Source: Metridium senile
Taxonomy: Eukaryota; Cnidaria; Anthozoa; Actiniaria; Metridiidae
Length of the DNA: 64,000 bases
Direction of reading: 5' to 3'
Assembly (NCBI GenBank): GCA_949775045.1
Contig: OX459109.1
Location: 2,776,608 to 2,840,607 of the forward strand
The translations under genes were made by a program, and so were the position numbers. Below are positions 11,101 to 19,350 of the stretch, one piece after another. The notes beneath the pieces are model-generated. The model had not been told where the DNA came from and made no database searches. It saw nothing but the letters and a program-made list of their open reading frames with translations. How positions within the stretch are numbered: position 1 is the stretch's first letter; each line of letters begins with the position of its first letter.

Positions 11101-14100
11101 CCCTCACTTTGTTAGGCTTTAAAGCATGTGTAACGGGGTGGTGTGGTAGATACCATATACGGTCAAGTTTCTTGTCAGCTATCTCGTTGTCTGTTAACTC
11201 TCGAGCATGATTGTCATTAATGTAACTGTTCATAGTCTCTTTATACCTTTCTAGCAGTCGCGAGTCTCCGAGTAGGCGCCTCTTCAACGAGCGAAGTCTT
11301 CGTTCTGCAGAGACCCGGTTGTTTGGTAGCTTCAAGTTTGCATCCTTCCATGGGAGACCAAGTTGATAGTGACCGTCGACGAGTTTGACAGTTGATTCCA
11401 TCAAAAGCAATGCTTTCTTATCGTTGAGTGACATGGTAGCATTCGCATCAACTGCAGGATCGTTGAATTCGGCGGTAAACATCCTCTCCACTTGTTGGTG
11501 CAAGAGTTCGTCGTCTCGACGCAGGAAGTTCACACTCACATTGTCATCACATTCAGCTGTACCGAGAGGTCCCATCACTGTCCACCCTAGAGGTGTACGT
11601 ATGGCATACGGTTGACCCCTTTTACCTCTTCGTTGTTCTAGGGCCCAGTGTGCATCAGGTATATCACTGCCGATTAAAATGGTCACTTCCTTGTCCTCCA
11701 AGCAGGATATTTCGATGCCGTTGAGGTGTGGCCACGAGGCAATGTCTTTGTCGGTTGGAATACTCTGAGATGAAATGGATAACTTGTCCACTGTCCATAC
11801 ATTATCAAGATCAATAACTTCTGTTGTACAAGTTCCTTTAATCGTAAGCTTTACTTCACGTCCCGTCCGTTTAGTAGTTTGTCCATTTACCGTTGAGATA
11901 GAGAAGTCCTTCGGAGTGCTTTGCAGTCCAAGTTCATCAACCAGATGTTCAGTACAAAGTGTAACATCCGAACCTGGATCAAGAAGAGCATATGTCTCTA
12001 TTTGTGCCGATCTGCCGTCGTCTGACATCACTGTAACTGGGACGGTGCGAAGACTTACTCTGGCTCTTTTGTTGGTACTGGTAGAGCCGCAATGACCGGT
12101 AGCTCCGGCCCCATTTGCTTGACTAGGGGTAGCTTGTGGCAAGTTCCATGCATTTGTAGTAGATGTAGTAGGTTGAACATTGTTTGTAACGTCACTATAC
12201 TGAACTATTGGGTGTAAAAATGTGTGATGTTTCCGACCACACCCTTGTACTCTACACGTGTTATCACTCCTACAGTTAGCTGCAAGATGATTTCGTCCAA
12301 GACAATTATGGCACAGTCTTGCTTGCATTGTAAATTCCCTTCTTTGTTGGGGTGTCTTTTCTTTGAATTTTTCACAACGTGTCAGCTTGTGTGGACCCGA
12401 ACACATTGGGCATTTTGATGTTAAGTTTTTCGCGTCACGTGTTTGTATATCAGCTGGTGTAGACTCGAACGCATGTGTAGCTAGAGTTGTTGCCTTCGTT
12501 GTATGTCCAAAGTTGGGTTGCCTTCTGCCGAGAGTGTTCTTGTAACGGTTCAGGGGGATGTCTCTGTCAGGGGCTGAACCAACAATCATGCCGTACATAG
12601 TATTAGCAAGTGTAGCTCTTTCGTCGATGAATTTTGTTAAATGTTCAAAGTTAGGTTCTGTTCCTCGAGCAATGAGTGTTCCTGCCTTATCGGCCCATTT
12701 ACCCTGTAGGTGCACTGGTAGACGTTTAACAACTTTTACAAGATTATCCGAGCTGTTAATATCAGCTTCAAAGCCCATACTGGCTAATGTTAGCTGACAG
12801 TTCTGCATTTGTGAGGCTAACTCTGTAAGACCAGCTGCATCTGAAGACTTTAGTTGAGGACCATTCACTAGACGATTGATGTACGCATGAGCAATCACAT
12901 GTTTTTGGCCATATCGTGAGTGGAGAATTTCCTTGGCTTTCTCATACGCTTTCTCTTTGTCGTCAATAATAATACAGTTCTTAATCGCTTCACGTGCTTT
13001 TCCAGAGCATTGCTGAATTAGATATGTCAGCTTGGAGTCTGCATCAGTTAGTTGGCGTTCAATATTGATTTCAAAGTTCTTTATAAATGTCCAGTAATTG
13101 ACAGGATTACCATCAAATGTTAAGAGTTCCTTTTTAGGCATCTCAAATCCAACCCTGAGTGATGTAGCCATGAGTGACATAGCTTCTTGCTGTTGTTTTA
13201 GTAGTAACTCTAAGTCCTTTCTTTCAACCAGTTCACTGGTAGTAGACACATGAGATGATAACTTGCTTTCATTTACTATCACAGGGTCTTCTTTGAAATC
13301 TTGATTAGTATTAACATCTGTATGAGGGGTAGAGGTCATTGGCTCTGGCTGAGGTAGCAGGTCCTTTGTCCATTTTAGCTTGAAGCATGATGGTGTCATT
13401 AATACACTCTTGACACTGTCCTGATCGTCCTCGACCTCACACCTTGCTGATGGGATCCCTTTGTTATTAGTTGCTCTTTCAATTTCGATCTCTTTCTGTT
13501 TAATATCCTTTAGAATATTCAATTGTTCGTTTTTAATGTCAGCAATTTCACGTTGTAATTGCGTTTGTCGTACAAGACGTTTATATTCCAGTTCGAGGCG
13601 ATCGACAGCTTCTGTCATGCTATCGATACTTGCTTCACTACGTGTTTCCAGCTCAATTCTAGTCGGGGATTTTGTAATTAAATCCTGTTGTTCGATGGAA
13701 TGTGTTGAATGACGTGCTGGTGAATTAAAACGATCAATCCACTGTTCGTAGTAATTGTCAAAATCCCTTTTAACACACACGAGTTGTTCGTATGCTTGTA
13801 AAGCATCACTGTTTTCATTATCATCATCCAAAATAAGAAAGTATTTTTCATGAACGTGAACACAATTTTTGTATGCGTTGTCTAGTGTTTGTTTACGAAT
13901 CATTACCTGGTTGAGATTACACGGGTCGAGCATTAGAGTTTCCATTTCTCGGTAGATCCTGCTAAGATATCCTAGATGACCAGATTTAGACTTCTTAAGA
14001 TAGCAAAGTTCGTCGACTTTAAGTTGTCCCAATGTCTTTTCGGTAGCGGGCGGCCGTCCCGTTGATCGTGTCACTCGTTGTGACTGACTGAAATCCACAG

Positions 14101-14122
14101 CATCTTTGCGGCGTGTAGACAT
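8138..14122 (-). CDS. BEL/Pao Gag-Pol polyprotein, intact frame
   Basis: One 1994-codon frame starting at the ATG at 14122. Order of domains: coiled-coil-rich N-terminal Gag, then a Gag segment of the DUF1759 type from residue 331 (TFDGNPVNYWTF), Cys/His knuckle motifs at about 569-635 (CPMCSGPHKLTRC, CHNCLGRNHLAANC), aspartic protease with catalytic Asp715 (ALLDPGSD), reverse transcriptase with FYVDD at 1130-1134, RNase H with Asp1311 (HFSDAS), integrase zinc-binding region (YHVIAGHSG, CVDCKKRN), integrase core with Asp1704, Asp1766 and Glu1816, and a C-terminal DUF5641-type module. It makes the capsid, protease and enzymes for copying the element through RNA. No stop or frameshift is visible. 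The protease motif has Pro where Thr or Ser is usual (D-P-G-S). Confidence 0.96.
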   Translation of the reverse strand: MSTRRKDAVDFSQSQRVTRSTGRPPATEKTLGQLKVDELCYLKKSKSGHLGYLSRIYREMETLMLDPCNLNQVMIRKQTLDNAYKNCVHVHEKYFLILDDDNENSDALQAYEQLVCVKRDFDNYYEQWIDRFNSPARHSTHSIEQQDLITKSPTRIELETRSEASIDSMTEAVDRLELEYKRLVRQTQLQREIADIKNEQLNILKDIKQKEIEIERATNNKGIPSARCEVEDDQDSVKSVLMTPSCFKLKWTKDLLPQPEPMTSTPHTDVNTNQDFKEDPVIVNESKLSSHVSTTSELVERKDLELLLKQQQEAMSLMATSLRVGFEMPKKELLTFDGNPVNYWTFIKNFEINIERQLTDADSKLTYLIQQCSGKAREAIKNCIIIDDKEKAYEKAKEILHSRYGQKHVIAHAYINRLVNGPQLKSSDAAGLTELASQMQNCQLTLASMGFEADINSSDNLVKVVKRLPVHLQGKWADKAGTLIARGTEPNFEHLTKFIDERATLANTMYGMIVGSAPDRDIPLNRYKNTLGRRQPNFGHTTKATTLATHAFESTPADIQTRDAKNLTSKCPMCSGPHKLTRCEKFKEKTPQQRREFTMQARLCHNCLGRNHLAANCRSDNTCRVQGCGRKHHTFLHPIVQYSDVTNNVQPTTSTTNAWNLPQATPSQANGAGATGHCGSTSTNKRARVSLRTVPVTVMSDDGRSAQIETYALLDPGSDVTLCTEHLVDELGLQSTPKDFSISTVNGQTTKRTGREVKLTIKGTCTTEVIDLDNVWTVDKLSISSQSIPTDKDIASWPHLNGIEISCLEDKEVTILIGSDIPDAHWALEQRRGKRGQPYAIRTPLGWTVMGPLGTAECDDNVSVNFLRRDDELLHQQVERMFTAEFNDPAVDANATMSLNDKKALLLMESTVKLVDGHYQLGLPWKDANLKLPNNRVSAERRLRSLKRRLLGDSRLLERYKETMNSYINDNHARELTDNEIADKKLDRIWYLPHHPVTHALKPNKVRVVFDCAARYEGTSLNDNLLQGPDLTNSLVGVLVRFRQELIALASDVKGMFHQVRVSPDDTDSLRFLWWPDGDLTKEPTDHQMLVHLFGATSSPSCASFSLRKTAHDNQNDYDTETIETVNKNFYVDDCLKSVPSTDEAIILVKQLRDLLSKGGFNLMKWNSNSKQVLATIPEKDRATSLLDLDLQEPLIQSTLGLQWNMQTDTFNFRTVEKEKAPTRRGILSTVSSMYDPLGFVAPIILPTKQLLQNLCSLNYSWDERVPESKLIEWETWLNNLPRLQAVSVPRCFKPPDFEQLREVQLHHFSDASQTGYGAVSYLRLIDSKDNIHCSFVIGKSRVAPMKTVTIPRLELSAAVVATKLNSIISQALDYHIDSTTYWTDSTSVLQYLRNQSRRFQTFVANRVSAIQESSQTSQWRYVNTAINPADIASRGINDCNPDKLNRWLRGPEFLWSHESTWPATPDVISELSADDPEVKKEVQVNIISKQEDKITTLFNRYSEWYRLQKAVAWIIRFKAYMCHKYLPKRLKGTLSQGPLTVHEITQATAVIVIHVQLKAFPDEYAILKTKNEQSTKPVSATSALRKLNPVLHNRLLRVGGRLEKASLPFDAKHPIIIPNKHHITDLLVRSYHVIAGHSGPTQVLATIRQKYWIIQGHSAVRRVIGNCVDCKKRNARPGKQMMAPLPAARLVPSEPPFTRVGVDYFGPLSVKQGRSRVKRYGCLFTCLSVRAVHVEIAHTLESDSFICAYQRFVARRGVPKEIFSDNGTNFKGAERELREALLRLNQDKIGNRLRRDEVQWHFNPPEASHQGGVWERMIRSVRKILRALLQEQIVSDETLLTLMAEVERILNDRPLTPVSDSPFDAEALTPNKILLLKSNASLPLDVVAKDDVYNKRWRAAQAIANAFWKRWIREYLPTLQLRQKWTVPHRNFKVGNLVLVVDDRVKRGEWPKGVVQEVYPDKHGMVRQLLVKTATTTLRRDVRKLCLLEGQLN

Positions 14123-14356
14123 GATTTTCTTTCACAAGCACTGTTCAATTTGATCCAGTGTAAGAATAAAGGCCTTGGGTACTCACAAGAAGAAGTCGTT
14201 CGTAGTCATAAGCAATTTTAAAACGTTGCAGAATCGTCGAGCTGGTCAAAGTTGGCGGCGAAGATGACAAACGTGTGTAAATAAACACACGTGGCGAGAC
14301 AAGATGTTGACTGTAAATGACTCTAAATCACTGTAGAATCTCATCAGAAACTTGAA

Positions 14357-14519
14357 TGTAAAGACTTAAAATGTAAACAACCAGAGAAACTCTCTTAGCC
14401 TCTATTTAGTATATTTGAACCACAATTAAGACCGAGTGAGTTATTACAAAACAAGCGAGGTTTCTGATGGTTGCGATTCCTCCTTCGCGCAAGGCACGTC
14501 GGGAATTCTCGTTGTAACA
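14357..14519 (-). repeat. 5' LTR of the BEL/Pao element
   Basis: 163 bp, the same sequence as 7880-8042, followed by the target duplication ATTAA. As the 5' LTR it should hold the promoter. The transcribed leader before the ATG at 14122 is about 230 bases. Confidence 0.95.
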
Positions 14520-14873
14520 ATTAAGATAAATAAGTTGAAACTTAATCCTTAATGTAAATAGAACAATAACGAATATAGAACAATAGGTAACTCTTAAAAT
14601 CAATTTTAATATACATATAAAAAGTAATTTTAATATCAATTTTTATATACATAGAACAATAGATAACTTAAATTTCAATTTATATACATAGAACTATAGA
14701 TAACTTTTAATTTCAATTTACATACATCGAATATATATAACTTTTAATATAAATTCATATACATAAAACAATAGATTACTTTAAATATCATTCTTTCAAT
14801 TAATTATTGTAAAGCGCCATTGAGCTTCCGGAAATGGCGCTATAAAAATGTTTATTTATTATTATTTATTAAG
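14520..14873 (+). mobile_element. Rest of the LINE 3'UTR
   Basis: Continues the interrupted LINE. 14575-14790 is a degenerate repeat of about 38 bases (ATATACATAGAACAATAGAT followed by AACTTTTAATTTCAATTT). The end, TTGTAAAGCGCCATTGAGC, then GGAAATGGCGCTATAAA and an ATT-rich tail, forms a GGCGCT/AGCGCC hairpin before the tail, as is common in this LINE type. Confidence 0.75.
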
Positions 14874-15179
14874 TGGATTAAGAACACTCAGACTGAAATC
14901 TGGTCAACAAAGTACCATATATATACATAAGAACAATACATAAAATATGTTCTTTTATGCGGGTTTTTACTGTACTTCAACTGAAGAAAATTAAGCCTTT
15001 CAAACTTGTTATTGAAATTAAAAGTTCTCGCGAAGAGTTCGCAGAGCATGACGGTATGACGTCGTCACAGTGCTTTGACCCACAACAATAGAAGTCATTA
15101 AGTTATCATAAAGACACTTGTCATAAAAGAATACTTTAGTAATATCCATTAGATTCTTAGCAGGACCTCCTACGCTTTT
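14874..15179. other. Upstream of acetyltransferase-like gene; nothing identified
   Basis: No ORF or repeat recognised. It may contain promoter sequence of the gene at 15472, but I see no clear TATA box. Confidence 0.4.
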
Positions 15180-15462
15180 GAATAATCTGAACTAAAGATT
15201 AATTAAGGCTGAAGCGGAAAAATCAACATTCGAACACTTGATCGGGAACTGTGTGTGAACTTTGTCGTCTTCTAGAATTAAGCGAGTTGAAGCTTCAGAG
15301 AAGTTGATGAATTTTAAATACGCTTCTGTATAATCTGAACTGTAGATTAATTAGGACTGGAACGGAAAATCAACATTCAAGTACCTGTCGGGAACTGTGT
15401 GTCGTTCAGTCTAGAATTAAGCGAGTTGAATTAAACTTCAGCGAAGTGGAGGAACTTAAAAG
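15180..15462 (+). repeat. Tandem duplication of a 5' leader block (about 145 bp)
   Basis: Two copies, 15180-15326 and 15330-15462, share TAATCTGAACT, AGATTAATTA, GGAAAATCAACATTC, TCGGGAACTGTGTGT and CTAGAATTAAGCGAGTTGAA. The second copy ends ten bases before the chosen ATG at 15472, so the duplication covers the probable leader or promoter-proximal region. Confidence 0.8.
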
Positions 15463-15471
15463 GTGTTGGAG

Positions 15472-16614
15472 ATGGAAAATATAAACATTCGACTGGCCGA
15501 GCTCGATGATTCTGATGATCTTGTCGAATTCCTTCACTCAAGAAGCCACGAGAGCTTGAGCCGTAAGTGTGAGCCATATACAAAGCTATCAATCAAAAGC
15601 TTTCTTGTAAACAACTCCAGCCAAATCTTCCTCGCCGAGTCAGATGGTAAGCTTCGTGGTGCTGTACTAACAGCTGTTGTGGACGCTGGAACTACACTGG
15701 TATTCAAAGATGTCCACGTCGAAGTTGCATTAAAGGATAGCGAGTTGTCAAACGCTTTAATAAATGCTGTGTACAAGTATATGGGAAAAACCTTCCTAAG
15801 ACTCAAGCGACAACGATTCGTATCATCATCAAGTGGTAATTTCGCAGAACTATTTCACAAGAACCAAACTAGTAATCGCTCTATTGAGAAATTTTCAAAA
15901 GTTTTTGAACTAGATCAATTAGAGCTTGAAATACCCAAAAGTGAAAACTTGGGGAGGAAGTTTGATAGTTTGGTAAGAAAATCGGGGCTTGTACACATGA
16001 CAAGAAGAGAGGCTGACTTGTACATCTTGAGAAATCTGTCCTGTTTGTCTGCACAGACTTTAATCGTGGATTCCGTTCCCTACATAGCGCAGCTTTCAAA
16101 CGCGGACTCAATATTCACAAGTAGCGAATACCTAATGGGTGAACAACAAAGCGATCAAAGAGATCTGAATTCAAACAGTTCTCTAAAAGTGCCCTCTCCA
16201 AACTCCAAAGGAAGAAATAGTCCTACTCGACTTCATTCAAGTCATATGGTAAATATCTTGGAAAGTTTACACTCCAACCTACAAAATATGACTGGGGGTT
16301 TAGCCAATTTACGAAGTTCTTTACAAGATGCTCTGCCAAAGTCATTCAGTCACGGCAAGCAACTGAATATTCAGAAGCAGAACATTTGGGAGTTTACGAT
16401 TTATTCTGAGGATTCAGGCATTTTCCGTGCACATGTTTTGGAGCAGTTGAGAGCCGCTTCAGTTCATATGAAAACAACTTTTCGACTAACAATGAACTAT
16501 AACTGTGCAATGGCTACTGAAGCGAGAAAGTTGTTTGCAGAAGAATTAGGCTTAGAGATTATCAATCACGAAAGGAATACGCTTACAGTGTACGAACGAC
16601 CATGCGAGTTGTAG
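15472..16614 (+). CDS. NAT16/histidine-N-acetyltransferase-like protein, single exon
   Basis: 380 codons without an intron. I start at the ATG at 15472, which has G at -3 and G at +4; the reading frame is open slightly upstream but without an ATG. The N-terminal part looks like a divergent GNAT fold: NIRLAELDDSDDLVEFL, then IFLAESDGKLRGAVLTAVVD and LVFKDVHVE, which match the strand order in NAT16/HisAT-type acetyltransferases (an acetyl-CoA-dependent step on histidine or other amines). IVDSVPYIAQL and the C-terminal IWEFTIYSED region also resemble that family. A Ser-rich linker lies at about 220-300. No clear acetyl-CoA P-loop (RGxGxG) is seen, so activity is uncertain. The lack of introns suggests a retrocopy or an intronless family. 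Confidence 0.6.
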   Translation: MENINIRLAELDDSDDLVEFLHSRSHESLSRKCEPYTKLSIKSFLVNNSSQIFLAESDGKLRGAVLTAVVDAGTTLVFKDVHVEVALKDSELSNALINAVYKYMGKTFLRLKRQRFVSSSSGNFAELFHKNQTSNRSIEKFSKVFELDQLELEIPKSENLGRKFDSLVRKSGLVHMTRREADLYILRNLSCLSAQTLIVDSVPYIAQLSNADSIFTSSEYLMGEQQSDQRDLNSNSSLKVPSPNSKGRNSPTRLHSSHMVNILESLHSNLQNMTGGLANLRSSLQDALPKSFSHGKQLNIQKQNIWEFTIYSEDSGIFRAHVLEQLRAASVHMKTTFRLTMNYNCAMATEARKLFAEELGLEIINHERNTLTVYERPCEL

Positions 16615-17328
16615 CTTCCAAATGATTAGTGCATTGAGAAGACTATCGAAAATCGCATTTTAAATCGAAAGTACTTAATGTACACTTTTGTTATGACTGT
16701 CATATTTGTCCTTGGGCAACATGATTTAATCTCATAAACCGTAACCTTTTGGCTGAGATGAAGTACTAATATAAAAGCCTACCGGGAGTGACGTCACAAA
16801 TTGTTGAGCCAAGACTAGCATTGGAAGTAGACGTGAAGCGAAACCTTCGAAAACGTAAACTAGTATAGGCTGCGTCGGTGTTTGATATAAACGGTAAATG
16901 GAAACTAGTGAGTAAACTAGTATAGGCTGCGTCGGTATTTGATAAAAACGATAGGTAAGGGTAGGTATTAGGTAATAGCTTTATGATACAACATAGTTAT
17001 GGATACAAGAAAATGTAACTATCCAATCAGTGCGAAGCTAACAAGTTCAAGTTGTTAGCATAGCCCATGACAGGAAAAAATTGCGCACCAAAACCTGCCT
17101 CAGGAGAGCAGGGTACGAATGATTTTTTTTCGGTTAGAAAAATCGAAACTAAAACTAAAAAAACTTTTAAAAATTAAAATACAACAATATTTACAACATT
17201 TTATAACAATTATCGTCAATAAAATAAAATCATTCTTGAAAATGTAAAGCATCAAATAATTTGTTTTTAATACTTCGAGGATCCCCTCCCTCAAAATGAT
17301 AATTGGTCAGTGCGGGTTTAACATAGGT
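16615..17328. other. Acetyltransferase 3' flank; 57-bp minisatellite copies
   Basis: Probable 3'UTR, with AATAAA at 17218-17223 as a possible polyadenylation signal. 16853-16955 holds two copies of the 57-bp repeat (ACTAGTATAGGCTGCGTCGG core) that also occurs inside the fibrinogen genes. The rest is AT-rich. Confidence 0.6.
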
Positions 17329-17590
17329 TTAGAAGCCATTTGCGCCCGATGTGAGCGAGAATTCTATTTCTGACTTAAGCTTTGAGGTATCGACAGCCAC
17401 GTTATCAGAAGTACAACACAATTCCACGTATTCCAGGAGAGTTAAAGTATTCGAGATTTTTGGTACAAACAACTGTCGTAATTTATCTTTGGACACATTT
17501 TCGATTATAAGCCTCAAGCGTGCTCCACGATAGTATGGGTCAACGTTATCTAACAGGTCAGGTACACATTTACTATAGCTTTCACCTTAC
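17329..17590 (-). CDS. Possible orphan terminal coding exon, unrecognised
   Basis: On the minus strand an 84-codon frame runs from just after an in-frame stop near 17590 to a stop at 17329-17331. It has varied, protein-like composition (for example LLDNVDPYYRGARLRLIIE, NTLTLLEYVELCC) and starts just after a possible TAAG acceptor. No matching upstream exon is visible and I do not recognise the family. It may be a stranded fragment of a gene or mobile element, or chance. Confidence 0.25.
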
Positions 17591-17630
17591 AACGGGCGTT
17601 AGAACGGTGAGTTGGGTTTTTCATGTAATA

Positions 17631-17842
17631 GGGAACTTTAGATTTGACAACGAGTACGAGATTGAGTACGAGTACAAGTTTTGAATTTGTCCTTCTGGTT
17701 GTTGTTGATGATGAATTGTAGTCCTGTGTATAGATTGAGACACCAAATGAATAAAAACAAGAAGTGAAATGTAATTCAATATCAACAAAACACACAAGGC
17801 CAATTTTAAAACTCGTACTCGTTGTCAAATCTAAAGCTCCCT
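17631..17842. mobile_element. MITE with 31-bp inverted ends and TA flanks
   Basis: The ends read GGGAACTTTAGATTTGACAA on the left and TTGTCAAATCTAAAGCTCCC on the right and extend through CGAGTACGAG/CTCGTACTCG, with one mismatch. TA lies at 17629-17630 and at 17843-17844, consistent with a Tc1/mariner-type insertion. The left end then repeats GAGTACGAG a second time. Confidence 0.8.
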
Positions 17843-17875
17843 TAAAGCTCAATAATGTCTTGATAGCGACGGTTT

Positions 17876-18280
17876 ATGTCCAAGCGAGTCGAAACAAAAT
17901 TCGCAGTTAAAAATACGACTCTGCGAACCTCCTTCCGTGGTGAAAGGAGCTCGACTAAATTCCCTTCCAAAAAGCATGTTTATATTAAATCAGGGTGTAA
18001 AGAAGTTTCACATGCACATTGCACTCTTAAAATCCGTTGTTTATTTTCTTCTTTCAAGATATTCAAATACCTTCGACGTCACGTACTGTTTTTATGAAAA
18101 TAAAAAAAATATCGAAATACATGCGAATGTTGGTTGAATGAACGGCGAGCTGGGGGTTTCCCCTTCGTTTTATTTATATTTTTATACAATACCGCATTAC
18201 AAAAATGCACAGGCTCATGCATGGCTAACAACTTTGGTGAAATCGTATGCAGGCCTGGTTGCAAATACATTACCTAGATT
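17876..18280. other. No gene recognised
   Basis: AT-rich sequence with several short frames that do not look coding. 18281-18400 is a CAT/ATC trinucleotide microsatellite. Confidence 0.45.
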
Positions 18281-18400
18281 GTCATCACCATCATCATCGT
18301 CATCATAACCATCATAATTCTCATCATAATCCTCATCATCATCATCATCAAAATCATAATCTTAATCACACCATCATTATCATCATCATCGCTATTACCT
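18281..18400. repeat. (CAT)n microsatellite
   Basis: CATCAT and CATAAT triplets immediately left of the palindromic MITE at 18407. Confidence 0.9.
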
Positions 18401-18406
18401 ATTATA

Positions 18407-18676
18407 CACCTATTTCAAAAAACGTTGTCAGAAGGAGATCTGCAATCTGCAATCTGAGACCGAAATGAATTCAGGAAAATTGCGTACTGCAAAAACCAGG
18501 CCTGGCCCTGTTTTTTTTTTTTTTGTGATAAGCACCTTCAGATTTATATTTACCGTCGCCATATCCGAAGCCAGAAAGTGCACACAATGAGAAAAAACTG
18601 CCGTACCCCACAATTCATTTCGGTCTCAGATTGCAGATTGCAGATCTCCTTCTGACAACGTTTTTTGAAATAGGTG
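18407..18676. mobile_element. Tc1/mariner-type MITE with perfect long arms
   Basis: The arms 18403-18471 and 18612-18680 are exact reverse complements over 69 bases, including the TATA at each end. TA target duplications lie at 18405-18406 and 18677-18678, and the ends are CACCTATTTCAAAAAACG. The terminal bases match the MITE found in fibrinogen units B, C and D, so they form one family. The 140-base centre has no coding potential. Confidence 0.9.
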
Positions 18677-18680
18677 TATA

Positions 18681-18790
18681 GGGTAAATTCATTGGATCGG
18701 AGGACGAAGGAATTCCACATTGAATTTCACGAGAGAAATCAATATCGCATGATTCGCGGAGTCCGCGGAATCTCATACTTTAATTTAAGC
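18681..18790. mobile_element. Half of a GGAATTCCACGTTGAATTT-type MITE
   Basis: Contains GGGTAAATTCATTGGA, GGAATTCCACATTGAATTTC, GAGAAATCAATATCGCATGA and CGCGGAGTCCGCGG. The same sequence occurs as a two-armed palindrome at 34313-34461. Only one arm is present here. Confidence 0.7.
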
Positions 18791-18863
18791 TTCAAAAACC
18801 AGACGCGCGTGTTCCGGCGTTCCCGCCATGAATCCAGAAACCGGATGAGAGGGTATTCCACGC

Positions 18864-19350
18864 TTAGGACGGTTTTCACGATGAAATACTGTGATGCTTG
18901 TGTTTGCGCTTGCGCTTGCGTTTATTGTTGCGCTGGACGGTTTTCACGATGAAATAAGGCCTGTGAAGATTATGTTTGCGCTTGTGTTTATCATTGCGTT
19001 GTACGGTTTTCGCGATGAAATAAGGCCTGTAATGTTTGTGCTTGTGTTTATCGTTTCGCTGGACGGTTTTCACGATAAGATAAGACCTGTGATGCTTGTG
19101 TTTGCGCTTGCGCTTGTGTTTATCGTTGCGTTGGACGGTTTTCAAGATGAAATAAGGCCTGTGATCCTTGTGTTTGTGTTTATGTTTGCGTTTGCTCTTG
19201 CGTTCATCGTTGCGTAGGACGGGTTTCACAATGAAATAAGGCCTGCGATGCTTGCGCTTGTGTTTGCGTTTATCGTTGCGTCGGATGGTTTTCACGATGA
19301 AATAAGGCCTATGTTGCTTGCGCTTGTGTTTGTGTTTACGCTTGTGCTTG
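18864..19350. repeat. 72-bp minisatellite array, left of unit A
   Basis: About seven copies of a unit built from GGACGGTTTTCACGATGAAA, TAAGGCCTGTGATGCTTG and a TTTGCG/CTTGCG hexamer tract ending TTTATCGTTGCG. Lengths vary by hexamers. The array ends at CTTGCGTCACTAG, exactly as the three larger arrays do. Confidence 0.92.

Larger units (their letters stand above)
7880..14519 (-). mobile_element. Complete BEL/Pao LTR retrotransposon
   Basis: The element is 6640 bp: a 163-bp LTR at each end, one long minus-strand polyprotein frame, and a 5-bp target duplication ATTAA (7875-7879 and 14520-14524). The LTRs start TGT and end ACA. Read side by side they show no difference, so insertion was recent. 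It lies within the 3'UTR of an older LINE. I found no convincing tRNA-type primer site next to the 5' LTR. A short G-rich stretch (CGGGGCC on the element strand) adjoins the 3' LTR and may be the polypurine tract. Confidence 0.96.

Noticed and set aside
14330..14356. Primer binding site next to the BEL/Pao 5' LTR
   Set aside because: No TGG-starting match to a tRNA 3' end adjoins the LTR, so I do not assign one.
18864..19350. CRISPR-like repeat array
   Set aside because: Repeats are contiguous without unique spacers and lie in an intron-bearing animal genome.
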